NCBI RefSeq assembly: GCF_017591425.1
Contig: NW_024464918.1
Location: forward strand, 4,710,001 to 4,774,000
Direction of reading: 5' to 3'
Origin: Ochotona curzoniae
Lineage: Eukaryota; Chordata; Mammalia; Lagomorpha; Ochotonidae
Length of the DNA: 64,000 nucleotides
The stretch's first letter is position 1; the number at the start of each line of letters is the position of its first letter. The translations under genes were made by a program, and so were the position numbers. Below are positions 1 through 12,075 of this stretch, piece after piece. Below the pieces are notes generated by a model. That model had not been told where the DNA came from. It did not search any database and saw only the letters and a list, made by a program, of their open reading frames with translations.

Positions 1-540
1 TTATTACATGGTAGCCCAGAGCATAGCATGAATAAAGCTGTCTTGTCATCAAAATGCATTCATTCATTTAACAAGTTCCTGAAAATAATGGAACAGTTGC
101 TAAGCAATAGGGAAATTATACATGCCCTGGGATCTCTGCAGATTCAAAAGGCAAATGGAGTTCTGGGAACTGGTATCAATGTCTCTGGAACCCCTCTAAA
201 CAGAACAAAGAAACAGCAGACACCGCCCCAGGTACTGCAGACAGCAGCTTCCTATCTTCCCTTATTCTGATCCAGGTTTCCAAACTAACAATGCACATAG
301 AAAACGTTCCTTTCAAAGATGGATCTGTGTCTATTAATGAACTACGAATAAGTGCCACACATTTATTGATCACATTTAAATATCACATTTATTTTGAAAG
401 AACTGTGGTATCAGGAATGCTCTGTATTAGCCAAGAAGTAAAGTATATATGGGATATAATAAGAATGTTCTTAATTCCAAAAATAAATGTTCAATGCAAA
501 TATTTTAATCACAGAGATACACAGGTTTTTTTAACTAAGT
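1..540. other. Unannotated AT-rich sequence
   Basis: No repeat family or coding signal is recognised here. Short open frames of 65 to 98 codons occur on both strands but overlap one another and have no recognisable protein features. Confidence 0.5.
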
Positions 541-1980
541 CAAAAAAATTTTTAAAATATTTATTACTTTATGATACAGTTCCATAGACTCTGGGATTTC
601 CCATGCCCCTCTCCAAGTCCCACCCCTCATTACTGAATTCTGCTCTAGTATTACAAAGGGTAGTCCTTCATGAACAGTCATTAGTCCATCATTCAACTAC
701 TGAAGTGTTTCCCAATATTGTAGGCTTGGATAATGTCAGAGTCTAGCTCCCTACTGTCAGGATAGTTTCAGCTGTTTCTTTGGGAGTCCATCTTTGGTCT
801 GGATGCAGAGACTTACTGCATTTTCTCTCCACAAGTGAACATGTCAGTCTCTGTTACACTTCTGTTACACATCTCAAATACAGAGCCAGTGAACACAATC
901 CACAATAGGGTAAAAAACAGAAAATTTATATCAACGTGAAGTTAAACATGCTACAGAAAGACCAATATGTCGTTCAAGTGATAAAAAGGAAAATAAAAAA
1001 CCTCTTGTAGAAATTGATGCTACTGCATGACCCATGTAGTGTTAAAGAAATGACAATAAAAACAACATTAATGCCCATGAGATGTAGCAAAAACAGTGTT
1101 GAAAGAGACATTTACACCACCAGGTGCTTACAAATAATCAAAATGTCTCTTATGGCTGATCCAATAAAGAATCACAAGGACTTATAGAAAAAGACACAAG
1201 TGAATAAGAAATGCAAAAAAAGTAAAATTCATAGCAAAAATAATTGGATTTGAAAAAACCTGCATATTGAAACAAGGAAGAGCCATTCCCTAAGAAAATG
1301 AGCAAAACAACCCTTCAGTCATATTAACAATGAGCAGAATGAGAAGGCAACCACTTACAATTAGAGATGAAAGAGAAATGGTTCCAACTTTTTGCTCTTT
1401 TCGTGGGTCATGACACTTTTGCCACAGGTAATAGTAGGGGTTGGAATATTTTTTTGTCTAGGTATAGTTAGAAGTTTCACTGGGAATCTACCTCCATTCC
1501 TTAGTAGAGATGCATTCTGTTGATTTTCCTTGATTTCTGGTACTCTGGCATCCATTAAATCCTTCATTTGTAGGTTACACATGTTTGTTTATTCTCCTTT
1601 ATTTTTTTTTTGAATTTTCAATGGATGTTGTGCTATATTGAAATGAACATACGATATCTGTCCTTTTGGGAATGGCTCATTTTCTTTAGCATAATGGTCT
1701 CCAGTTGGGTCCCTTTGGATGCAAACAATAGAATTTAATTTTTTCTACTACCTGAGTAGTATTCTGTAAAGTAGATGTACCACAGATTCTTTATCCAGTC
1801 CTCTTTCAATGGCCATCTAGGCTGTTTCCATGTTTTTGTGATTATTGGTTGTGCTGCAATGAACACAGGGGTGCAAGCTGCTTTCTCATGTATCAGATCC
1901 TGTGGATATATTCCCAAGGAATGGGACTGCTGGGTCATATGGTAGGTGAATGTTCAGTTGTCTGAGTGCTCCCCATATCA
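541..1980 (-). mobile_element. Lagomorph-type L1 3' end (3'UTR plus ORF2 C-terminus)
   Basis: Read on the minus strand this is the 3' end of a LINE-1. The ORF2 C-terminal region lies at about 1610-1980, followed leftwards by about 1 kb of 3'UTR that ends in an A-rich tail near 541-560. The 3'UTR carries the segment I associate with lagomorph L1, with 'gttccatagactctgggat' on the plus strand near the 3' end and 'gttaaagaaatgacaataaa' further in. The element is 5'-truncated, as is usual for L1. Stop codons in the ORF2 part show it is dead. It is one of the younger L1 copies in the window, judging by how readable it remains. Confidence 0.85.
1610..1980 (-). pseudogene. Decayed L1 ORF2 C-terminus
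   Basis: The minus-strand translation contains the typical L1 ORF2 C-terminal segment, here WKQPRWPLKEDWIKNLWYIY followed by FTEYYSGSRKN. In intact L1 this is the end of the reverse-transcriptase protein (W-P-x5-W-I-x3-W-Y-I-Y pattern). An in-frame stop follows SGSRKN, and related sequence continues to about 1610 in another frame. There is no catalytic domain here, so it is a non-functional remnant. Confidence 0.85.
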
Positions 1981-2265
1981 TAATTCAGGAAATTTTTAAT
2001 AAGTAATCCCTAATAAGTCCTTCCTGATATAGCTAATATTAACATTTCAGGTATTATTCTTGTTCATTTTCCTATGTGTATTTGAGGCTATTATTTATTA
2101 ATATTGAACATTACATATCTAGACTACACACATATTGATATATGTAATTTTAAGGATTATATATATAATTTTAATGCTCTATATGTAACTTAAATTATAT
2201 ATATGAAATTTTAAGCAATTTTTAAATATGTGAGTTATTTATAACAGGAGCTGTTAATAAATACA
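1981..2265. other. AT-rich spacer
   Basis: Very AT-rich sequence with short TATATA runs around 2140-2210. No repeat family is recognised. Confidence 0.5.
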
Positions 2266-2269
2266 GACA

Positions 2270-3179
2270 AGCATTTCTGGAATGATAGAATAAGAAACTG
2301 TGGAAGCCTACTTTTCCATAAGATCAACAAAAACACTGGAGAAAAATGTCAAAACAAACTATTTTAGAATCCTAAAAAAATGAGCCAAAGGCTTAGAACA
2401 ATATAACAAGTGTTTATTCAATGAAAATGGCTGAATATCAGAATAGCAGGCTTTGAGGAATTTAAACTTGCACTATTTCCATTCCCCTCTCCTGAAACCT
2501 ACAGTAAACTTGAAAAAAAAAAAAAATCAGCAGTTGCACAACCACAGATGCTGAAAAACTAGCTCATAGCAGCCAATGAATGAGAAAATGGGGTTGGCAC
2601 TCTCTCCAAAAAGCTCCATTTCCTGAAATTGTCACTGTTGGACATGTCTGGCAGCTTCTTTGAAACTCCCCGATTTACAGTGCTTGTCCTTATTTGGCCT
2701 GACTCGGAGTTTGCTCAACAGGAAAAGCCCTGTCCCCAAGGTGCTTGCAGAAAACATTCAGTAGAAATTTTTTAGCACCACAGCTGTCCCAGTCAGTGAT
2801 AACAACTAGGGCAAAGGGAATACTATCCCAGGATCTTAAGGAAAATCCTGGGACAAGCAGTCCATTGGGCATTTGCAAAAAATCCAGCATATTCCTGGAG
2901 TGCTGCTGGGCACACACATACAGCAGTTTTACACACTATTCCACAATACTTGAACCAGTGCTCATACGGAACAATGAAATTGCAGACAGCAACTTTATAC
3001 ACTACACCACAATACCAGTCCCTAGAATGTATTTTAAATGAACTATGTGAACCTAAGCAAAAAGATAGCAAGAGATACACCAGGCAGAGACTCCAACAAA
3101 CAAAAACTCCCAAAGGTCTAGAAAACTACAGACAAAACAGAAGTTAAGTAGAAAATTTCCACTACAATTAAGTATATTT
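2270..3179 (+). mobile_element. Probable ancient L1M 5' region
   Basis: Segments such as 'gcctgactcggagtttgctc' and 'cagtgataacaactagggca' resemble the 5' part of old mammalian L1M elements as I remember them. It lies directly upstream, in the same orientation, of an L1M ORF2 fragment, which supports one degraded element with an internal deletion. It contains an A13 run near 2514-2526. Family assignment is from memory and uncertain. Confidence 0.4.
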
Positions 3180-4030
3180 TATGATAAAGGAATCAATCCA
3201 TCGAGAAGATAAAAGAATTTGAAATATACACATAAGAACAGAACCCCCAAATACCTGAAGTGAAAACTGTTAAAACTGTCAAAAGAGAAATTTCTACAAT
3301 AATAGTTGGGGATTTCAGAATTCCATTTTCAGTAATCAATAAAGATGAAATATCAACAAGGACATCGAAGGTTGAAGCCACACTGTAAACTCGTACCTAA
3401 CACATCCGCTCTACCCAAAAAGAGTAGAATACACATTTTGCCCAAGGGTACCAGGTCCATTCTCCAAGACTAACTATGTGTTGGATTACAGAGCAAATAT
3501 CAGTAAACGTAAAAGATGAAATCGTATGACACATGCATCTTGTCTCAAATTGAATGCGTCTAGAAATCAATAACTACTACCACCACCACCTAAGGAATTA
3601 ACAAATTTGTGGAAGTTAAGCAAAATACACACATAAAGAACATATATGTACAAATAGGAAATCACAAGAGAAATCAGATTAGAAATTCCTTTTGAAAACA
3701 ATGATGAAAATGCAACGTGCCCAAATGTTAGATTCCCCAATGGAAACGTATTATAAAGGCATATACAAAAAAAAGAAAGGTCTTGGTTGAAAAGCTGGAC
3801 TCTTCAGAATAAGAATCTAGAAAGTAAGGAAAGATTTAAATCAAATTAAACAGAAGGAAAAGGATAATAAATGTTGAAGGAGAAATAAGAGAATAAAACA
3901 TTACTAAAAACAAAAAATGAAAAAATTTAATAAAATCAAGAGTTGATTCTTCAAAAAGATCAACAAAACTGACAAACTTTTAATTTAACTGACCAAGTAT
4001 ATAAAATTCAAATTTCAATGTAACTCACCA
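3180..4030 (+). pseudogene. Ancient L1M ORF2 fragment (endonuclease to early RT)
   Basis: The plus strand can be read, with many stops and frame changes, as the ORF2 endonuclease region. An 'IIVGDF' motif near 3300 corresponds to the conserved GDFN-type stretch of L1 endonuclease. Downstream 'aatcaagagttgattcttc' (near 3935) gives KS-FFKKINKTDKL, matching the L1 KSWFFEKINKIDKPL region. Heavy decay points to an old L1M-type copy with no coding capacity. Confidence 0.75.
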
Positions 4031-4239
4031 AAAAAGAGCATAGAAAATTCAAATTTCAAATTTTTCATTATGTCTTTTATCATTAACATATCATCCATTT
4101 GCCTAATGCTAATATTGTAAACCTTCCTGTAATTCTATTCATGTCTGAAAATTCACACTTTCATATACTTTTATTTTTTACTTTTTTCTTTATAACCGTC
4201 TTTTCTTTAAAAAAATTAAAAATTAAAATTAAATTTAAA

Positions 4240-4503
4240 AATTCATTTATTTATTATTTGAAAGAGTTACAGAGAGAGATAGACAACAGAGACGGAGATC
4301 TTCCATCTGCTGGCTCACTTTCCAAATGGCCAAAGCCTGGAGCCACGAGCTTCTTTTGCGTCTCCCACATGGGTACAGCGGCTCAAACGCTTGGTCTAGT
4401 TCTGTGGCTTCCTCAGGCACGTGAGCAAGGAGCTGGATCATAAGTGGAGTACCTGTGAATTGACGCTGCCACTGCAGGCTGCTACACCACAGCAACAGCC
4501 CTA
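4240..4503 (-). mobile_element. C-SINE, old copy
   Basis: Reverse-oriented lagomorph tRNA-derived SINE. On the plus strand it begins with the A/T-rich tail complement 'atttatttattatttgaaag', then the purine-rich 'agagagagatagacaacaga' and 'gatcttccatctgctggc'. It ends with the degenerate head 'gctacaccacagcaacagcc'. Divergence is high, so this is an old insertion. Confidence 0.9.
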
Positions 4504-4569
4504 GTTTCAATCATCCTCATTATTGTCTTTCATCGACACTTTGGCAGCTGTGTATGTGAAACATTTAAT

Positions 4570-4775
4570 AGCTTGCAATGTACATTTAATAGGAACTCAG
4601 GTCTGCCCTCTCTCTCTCCAAGTTCCCTCCCCTCCCCACTGCTCTCCCCTATAGTTTCACAATGGGTGTCTTTCATGAACTTTCACAAGTCCATTATGCT
4701 GCCACTGAGGCATCTCCCAACAACGCAGGCATGGACAATGTTGCAGAGTCCAACTTCCAACTATTAATTTCATTA
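4570..4775 (-). mobile_element. Old L1 3'UTR fragment
   Basis: This piece resembles the 3'UTR of the L1 at 541-1980 in the same orientation. It shares 'cctctc..ccaagt', 'cttcatgaac', 'gtccat.at' and 'ga.aatgt..cagagtc' in the same order and similar spacing. The divergence suggests an older subfamily. No coding sequence is present. Confidence 0.5.
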
Positions 4776-4799
4776 TTTTTAAAGAAAACTCTCAAAATA

Positions 4800-5110
4800 A
4801 AATTGTTACCCCCTCTTGTTATCATCCACAATACCACTGCCTATCCTGCCATCCCAGAGGAGGCCTTTACTTTAAGTTTGGTATATATCCAGACCATTTT
4901 ACACACTGTGTAAATGCTTTAATTATAACACATAAAATTTTATATATTGTTTATACACACTGCTTTTATACACTAATCAAACAGGTCTGTTATTCCTATT
5001 CCAAGCATCAGAGTATTTCATTTTATGAACATACCACAATTACTTTCTCATTTTCTCTGCTAAATGACATTTAAGTAGCTACAAGTGTTTTTTTTCCCTG
5101 AAATGATCAA
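4800..5110 (-). mobile_element. L1M ORF2/3' fragment, antisense
   Basis: The segment with 'agtatttcattttatgaaca' and 'accacaattactttctcatt' matches the antisense form of the L1 ORF2 3' region (YYSAIKKN/WYIY area) seen in old mammalian elements. It is strongly decayed. Confidence 0.55.
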
Positions 5111-6310
5111 TTCGGCAACGAGCATATCTTCTTTATTCCAACAGAGCTGTGCAGAGCTTCCTCACATGGGGAAAGTTCCTGCAACACCAAGGGACAAGCT
5201 TACAGAATTTACTAGTCTTTGCTTGTAAAGGTTGGGTTTGGACATACAGAGTCCTGATATGATAGAATTCACCTCCTGGCAGGTGCCCAGGGAGGAGCAG
5301 AGCGTGATGAACGCTATCTCTTTGCATGCCATCCTTAATCACCTGTTACTGGCAGGCTTTAAGCTATTCTCATTCTTGTTCAAATTCATTTTCAGCTCAT
5401 TGAAGATTGAAGCTACTTCATATATTAACAAGTAAATTTCGTTTCATCTAAAACATAACTCCTAGTTTTAAATGTAGATGTACATCTTTATGGCTTGACA
5501 GCACATTAAACAAGCCATATGCATAAATCCAAGTGTACGGGCAAAAAGAAAGAAATATTATAAAATACTTTTGATTGTCATAAACCAAGAGTGATTTTTT
5601 TGGATATCTGGCCTAACGAAACAGCAATAACCGATTAAAAAAATAAGGAATACATGTTTCTGATTAAAAGGCAATTTAGAAAAATCATTTCTAAAGAGAA
5701 TAGCCCACAATTTCGTTCCTTGTTGATTGATTTTTTTTAATCAAAGAAACTGGTCTACTCAATTGAGTATATGTTATTCCAAAGGTTTTCTGCTTTTAAA
5801 ATGCTGGGATAATTTAGAGCTACAGTGGTTTGGATAAGAACTTCATGGGTATACTTAAGAATGCAAATCCAGGATAGCAGAGTAAAACATCTCGGGCTGT
5901 GTCTCAGGTCCTAACATTTGTGGCTAGGGGTTGAAGACATGAGCTTTAGAAAGAAACCTTTCAAATTTGAGTTCAGCTTGGGAAAAGTTTCCTCACTTGA
6001 ACTCTGGGCTGAATTCTGCCCAGAGTCACTCAACTGAGCAACTGGAGAAGAGCTCTAATGGATTGCAAACAAATTGACTAATAAATTAGGGGGACTTACA
6101 ATGCTGCTCATGTATTATCACTTGTTATTTCGCTACCATTTATCAGATTTTTCCCATGACAATATTAAACTGATGGATTATAGCAATTATAAGGCAGTGA
6201 TCACAAAACATTACAGGGTGTTTTAAACAACTGTTCACAAATTCTCCCATCATGGCTTTACTGTCTGGCCACTGCGTTTAACGGGCAATGTGCATAAATA
6301 ACTAACGTGT
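5111..6310. other. Unannotated unique sequence
   Basis: No repeat or gene signal is recognised. Open frames near 5133-5342 and 5232-5435 overlap on opposite strands and have no identifiable product. Confidence 0.5.
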
Positions 6311-6333
6311 CTAAGACCCAGCCTACATGCCTG

Positions 6334-6894
6334 CTAGAGGCACTTCCAGTGGACTTTGATGTGTGACTCTTCATTACAAGGCAGCAGATTTCTTCGAATT
6401 TTCTCCAACACCACTGCCAGATCTTTGAGGGTGGTGCTTCCTATCCTTCTTGCTGAGAATCTTGCTAGGTAGGAACTCTGCCACCTCTCACCTCTCCACT
6501 GCCTCCTACCCACTGCCAGTCTGAAGGCTCTGGTCTCTGAGGGCACAGAGGTCACTTCTGCTTTGATTCTTCCAAAACAGTCCAGCAAACCAAATTCAAT
6601 GTTCTTTATTTTCTCCTTGGCCCTTGGTGAGACAGGAATCACTTTGACTTGCCTAGGAGACTTAACTACACCACAGGATACCTCCAGCAGCCAGGGAACA
6701 TTTTTGCAGTGGAGGCAAATGAATGCCCCTGCCAACATGTCAGAACAGGTCTCTGCAGGCCTGTCCTGACCCTGCTGGAACGCACACTGCCGGAACCACT
6801 CAAGTCTTTCCAGCCACCCTTTCTGTCCCTCTAGGCTTGTCTTCAGATTCTGTCCTCCTACAATCTGGCGAACCACATCTTTTAGAAGTCTCAA
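6334..6894 (-). other. Unrecognised 186-codon open frame
   Basis: This is the longest open frame in the window. It runs from a TTG just after an in-frame TGA, and the first ATG is at codon 53 (MLAGAF...), leaving about 134 codons. The translation looks fairly globular, with charged stretches, one CLHC pair and a basic C-terminal third. I do not recognise the protein. No splice acceptor with a good polypyrimidine tract is evident immediately upstream. A random equal-base sequence of 64 kb read in six frames should give roughly one frame this long. It may be chance, a retropseudogene fragment or a lineage-specific exon. Confidence 0.3.
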
Positions 6895-6941
6895 TCAGAG
6901 AATTACCGGTTGGTGCCTGGAGCTGCTCCACCGAGTCCTGA

Positions 6942-7355
6942 TAACCCAAAACCTCAGGGCACCATGCTTACAGGTGCATCTGAACCAACGCTGACTCCTG
7001 CAAAAGGATGAAAGCCGTGCTCCTTGGGGAAAGCCAGACTGCTTTCCATCTCCCATGGGGATTAGAATCAGGCTTGGGCCTTTCTCTCTTTTCTTTACTT
7101 ATTTCTCTGGGACAAACTTATAATAAATAAATAAATGGGGGTCAGATGCATGCAAACCCTTATCCCAAAGTCTGCCTTTCAAAAGTCCAGCTTAAGAAAC
7201 CTGCTTTGAGAGTGTGATCAGCTTTACCTAGCAGGGTTATTCCACCCAAGAATCTATGGAGCTGGCCCCCTCGCCCAGGCCCTGAGCTGTCTGCTGGGGA
7301 GATGATGATGATTACAGAAGTCAATGCTTTAGGAAACTTGCTTTCTTTGGGAGAG
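6942..7355. other. Unannotated unique sequence
   Basis: Nothing recognised apart from a short (ATAA)n run near 7122-7136. Confidence 0.5.
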
Positions 7356-7359
7356 AGGT

Positions 7360-7810
7360 GACGCATTTGCTAAACAAGTACATAAATGAACAAGATAATT
7401 TGAGTGATGAGAAGGAATACAAAGAAAATAATGTGATAGGAAATGACCAAGGAGGAAGAACAGCAGCTTGTGTAGGCTGAGTGGCCAGGATGAAGTTGCT
7501 GATGGGACATTGGACAGTAACCATAGCAACACAGGGAGCAGGTCAGACAGAGGAGCAGCAGGTGCAAAGGCATAGCAACAAGGCTGGTATGCTCCAGAGA
7601 AAGTATTGCAGTTAAGTCACAGGGAGAGCAACAGAGCCGAGGTCAGCCACGTAAGGAGGAGCAAGGTCAGGTGAGGTTTTATAGATCACATGCAGGGTTC
7701 CTTAGATCTTGATAGAAATTCTACGACAGGGTTTTAAGAATGGGAGTGTATGATTTCATTTATATTCTAGAATTATCACTGAGGCAGCTGAATGGAGCCT
7801 AGTTTATAGA
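7360..7810 (-). mobile_element. L2 LINE fragment, antisense
   Basis: The plus strand reads as the reverse complement of an L2 3' region. It shows 'aacaagtacataaatgaaca', then 'cagcaggtgcaaaggcatag', then a 'gggagtgtatgatttcattt' segment, in the order expected for antisense L2. The sequence is strongly diverged and has no coding capacity. Confidence 0.6.
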
Positions 7811-8840
7811 AAGCCAAGTTGGAATTTATAGAACCAAGTATAAGGTTCTTTGTGGTGAGTAAGCCATCTGTTTTGAGCAGGGCCACTTTGTAGGACACAG
7901 ACAAATGAGTGAGAAATTAATAGCCAACTGCGTCACATGGAATATTGCCATTGGCGATGGGGGTGAACATCCAAGTAAGATAAACTGCCAGATAAAATAC
8001 AGGACACTGTGTGAAGTTACAACTTCAGATAACAGCAGACAACCTCTGAGCATATGAATATGTCATGGAGAGATGATATGAGACATTCTTGTGTTTAAAA
8101 AGTACTCATTACTTTGTCAAACAAATGGCTAAGAATGGTATATTACTACAATTTTAACAACCTGTGATTATTTTAAAATTTGCTGTATATAAGTGAAATG
8201 AGCATCTTTGCATTTGATATTGTTCATTACTCTCAGCTATATTCCTGGCTGAAGTATGGTCTTCACACTTTCTTTCATACTTTACAACTTTAACTACATT
8301 ATAAGCTTAAAATGTTATCTCAAAACCTAAAAATAAAAAGATATGACACAAAGAGAAAATGAGGAAGAAGAAAGGGAAATATGATTCCATTGTTGGAATT
8401 TTAATATTAAGTATGCTAAATCTCTTGTGTTTATATTAAATTCTCCATAAAAACCTGAAGATCACTTACTGGCTGTATGAAACTTGAATCTAACTGGGCA
8501 TCCTCCTTTTGCTTTTGTGGTTTCTCTTATCTCCTAAATCTGTCGCTCTACACGTAAGAATTGCTAGGCCCGCGTTACATAACAACAGTTATAATGTGCA
8601 AAAATCTCCTAAATGTAATCATGACTTTTTTCCTTTTGTCTGAATGTACGGACTAAAGTCAAAATGAGAAAATAATGTCACCCAAGGTAGAACAGTAAAC
8701 CATCAAGTCCTTCATAGAAAGACTCAGGCCAGTAAAATAAACCCACACACCAACACAGGCATACACAAAACACAGGCATACACAGGATGCGAAATCAATC
8801 CAGTGAGGCTCTTCCCTGCCTTTCTGTCCAAAAGAAACAC
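7811..8840. other. Unannotated AT-rich sequence
   Basis: No repeat family is recognised. A short CA-rich stretch with two 'acacaggcatacacaa/g' units lies near 8750-8785. Confidence 0.5.
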
Positions 8841-8845
8841 TTTTC

Positions 8846-9195
8846 CTATGCTGTTTCTCTTAAGAGAAAAATCGTCCTCCTTTGAAGGTAGCTCATGTTG
8901 ATGTGAGAAGGATCAGACTGAATCCTGAGCACACAGCCCTGGCTCACCAGAACAGCTGCAGCTTGCAGTGTTCCCACTGCTGCGCAGCTGTCTGCAAAGA
9001 GCTTCACTTTCCAGAACGGTTGCTGAACCTGCTCCAGAGCCCGTGCAGCCTCTGCTGAGGCGTGAGTGCACCAAGGCTCCTGTGCGAGGCTCTGCACAGA
9101 GTCTGCCTGCCGGGGCTGCAAACCTTGTCTCCTCATCGGAGAAAACAAAATATCCACTGCCCATTAGGTGCGAATCTGTACAAGAGAAGGATTAG
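8846..9195. other. Locally GC-rich block with overlapping open frames
   Basis: About 350 bases with higher GC than their surroundings and several CpGs hold overlapping open frames on both strands: minus 8846-9157 (103 codons), minus 8913-9164, and plus 8968-9195. The minus frame of 103 codons is Ala/Gln rich around its centre. I do not recognise any product. Overlapping frames on both strands are typical of GC-rich non-coding DNA, but a decayed retrogene cannot be excluded. Confidence 0.3.
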
Positions 9196-10029
9196 AACAG
9201 TGCCAGATTCACACTCTAATCTCAAAAATGCTATTCACTGGAGATATTGCTAGCCCCTCGAGTTTACCTCACGGAGGACACTGCTCTAATATAAATGTGT
9301 TCTCTAATGCACATGCCTCAGGGTATGTTTCCTAGATGCAGAACCAACAGGGCAATTTATACTTTCTTAGGAAATGGGTCAAGCGAGGGTTTGACAGCCA
9401 GAAACGCCCCATGGAGGATGACTGTGGCTGGGTCCCCCAAGGGAGCTGCTAAGACAATCTACTAAGACAGGGCCGGTCACATCTCCATTTTGCCATCTCA
9501 GGCAAACATGGTCGTTGCTAGAGAGAGGCTGCTGTACAAGTCCCTGTAGGTGAAGTGGGCTATGGCCTCACGAGGGCAGGCCTTCCACAGAGGTGCAGGT
9601 GATGGTTGTTTATTGCAAGGTGTATGCATTGTCAACCAATCGTGTTTAAAAATTTAAAAAAAAAAACATGTGTTAGGAGGAGGACGCTGTCAGTGCCCAG
9701 CACTCAGCCCCTCATTGAGCCTCAGTGCTATGCCAGAGAAAGAAGGAAGGATGATTCAGTTCTCACTCACTCCAGGACAAGATGGCTGCTGAGAAAACAA
9801 AACAAATAAAGATGACAGTTCTTGCTGGGATGGCAACCCACGGAGAACTATTCATACACTTTGGTTCATAAATAATCATTTTAAAATTCAGGTATTAATA
9901 TAAGCACCTTTGATGTTGATTAACCGAGTACAGCATGACTGGCTCATATAATTCCTTCTTTTTAATCTAGCTCAACTACTAGAACCTATTACATAATAAA
10001 CCACCCTAATGATATCTCTCCCCTTAAGG
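9196..10029. other. Unannotated sequence
   Basis: No gene or repeat family is recognised. There is an A-rich run near 9654-9666. Confidence 0.5.
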
Positions 10030-10830
10030 AAAAGAGAAAAGCACCAATAGAAAACTGGACAAAAAATGTGAAGACGAAAGTTGCAAAAGAACAAGAAAAT
10101 TGGTGGGTATTCACGAAATTATTGCAGAAAATCACTACTAACAAAAGAAATACTATAAGATGCTTCTTTTATATATCATAACTAGAAATGATTTTTTAAA
10201 AAAATACTAATAGCTAAGATTTCCAAGAGTATGGGACCACAGATGTTCTTCTACAGCATTGTTTTTATAGCTGTAAATTGATATAACTTTCCTAAGACAA
10301 TTTGATAATATACATCAATACATAAAGTATGCAAGCCGTTGACAACACAACTATATTGCAAGCTTTCTTTATTTAGAAAATAATCACTAACATATCTGGA
10401 AACTTAATTTTAATAATGTTTTCTGATATGCAAATTATAACACCTAAAACTTAAAATATTACATGTCTATCCAGAAAGGACCCAACTCTATGAGCAGGAA
10501 CGCATAGGTTATCAGACTGCATTATCATTTTCAAAAGTTGTAAAGTTAAATATATTTTAAAAAATTTTAAGCACATATTGCTAAGCAAAAATTATATTAA
10601 AAACATGAAAGAGTGACTCAATCTAAACAATTAATATCCTGTCCACATGCATAGAGACAAGTTTAAAAGGATGCACACCAACATGCTAACATAATTATCT
10701 TTAGGGCTAAAAGCGACTTTTAATTTCTTCTTTTTGCTTATCTGTACTTTTCCAATTTATCTACAGTAAACATATGTTGCCCACATAATCAAAAAATGTT
10801 ATAAAATAATAGGATATTTCCTCTCTTGCT
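10030..10830 (+). mobile_element. L1M ORF2 3' end and 3'UTR
   Basis: The order of motifs follows an old L1M/HAL1-like 3' region. A 'gaacaagaaaattggtgggt' stretch is followed by 'acatattgctaagcaaaaat' and 'aaggatgcacaccaacatgc'. The end carries 'ttcttctttttgcttatctg' and 'ccaatttatctacagtaaac', which match the remembered consensus 'ttttccaaattttctacaatgagca'. Many stops are present, so it is non-coding. Confidence 0.7.
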
Positions 10831-12075
10831 TAGTTAAAAATGAAGAGCTCTCAGAGATTGGGCAGCAATAGATATTTTCCATTGTATTAATTTCCTGGTC
10901 CATTAAGTGTGTGTAATGAACAGTCTGCCATGACTCCGAGGAGCTGGGGAGAGCTGAACGCTCTGCCACCAGCCAGGCAATGCAAGTCATCCTTCTCTGT
11001 CTTTAACCTCAGCCAGCAAAATATGGCCCCGCACCTGAACCCATCCGGCTCTGTGCGCACAAAGTCTTAAGGCATCCCTGTCTAACAGCTGCTGCCTCAT
11101 TGATTTGGACTGTGAGCAGTAACTTCACAGTAGTGAAAACCTAGTGCAATGCCCAGTGTGTGAAAGACGCTCAAGAACTGTTGGGCTGCCGCTTAATGGC
11201 TTGCATGCGAGGAGGGACGAGGCTGAATGAAAAGCTCGGGTCATAAACTGTTAGCTGTGTGTCACCAGGAAGGTATTAAGCAGTCATATTAGTAATGCTT
11301 TTATTATATATTTTTTCTTAGCTCAAATTACACACAGCAGTTTCCTGAAGCACGAATCCTAACTACCCACTTCTTAACTCACTGCTGCTCCTTTAGGCCA
11401 GAAACAGCATCAGCAACCAAACTTCATCTTTGGAAAAGCCACAGGCGGAGAATGAAGGCAGCACAAGGGCATGAGGAAGAGAAGCACCAGGCAAATCTGA
11501 ATCATCTTTGTGATCTCCTCCTGGTCCCAAGTGCCCGTCTTCCCACTCTCACACCACACACACAGACTGAATAGACAAGAGCCCCTTGGGGATTCTGTTT
11601 TTCATTAAGGAGGTGAGTGCATGACAATTTTCTTGCTAGGGTCTTTGTGCATTTTATATCTAGAAAAAATTAGAGTTGTATTTTGCCCACTGCTCAAATA
11701 GTGGATTTTTTTAAAAATTCATTTTCAGACTATGCAAGCATACGTAAACTGCTCTGTCAAGTGTTTTGTTAACCCAGTGCACCATAATGGAACCCATCAG
11801 AGAAAACTTGTGTTCCTCCGCAATGGTTTGCCTAACAGGTCCTATCACAGATACACTCCACAAACGCAGCATTCCATTTTAGCAACCCTCCATGCTTCAG
11901 TCTCAGTAACCTGCAGGAGGGCAACACTGCAGTAGCCCATAACTTACATGTGCACAGCTAGGAATCAATCTGGAGGTTTCAATGATCATTTTCCAGATTG
12001 AAAGCAATCAGGGTCACATCACCATGTAATGTGACTGTCAGCTCTATTCCAGAAGCCTGAATTAAATCACAGGGG
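10831..12075. other. Unannotated unique sequence
   Basis: No repeat family or exon is recognised. Short open frames near 10799-10990 and 11732-11935 have no identifiable product. Confidence 0.5.

Noticed and set aside
1735..1938. Minus-strand 67-codon frame with a clear protein match
   Set aside because: It is the C-terminus of a dead L1 ORF2, so it is reported as a repeat remnant and not as a gene.
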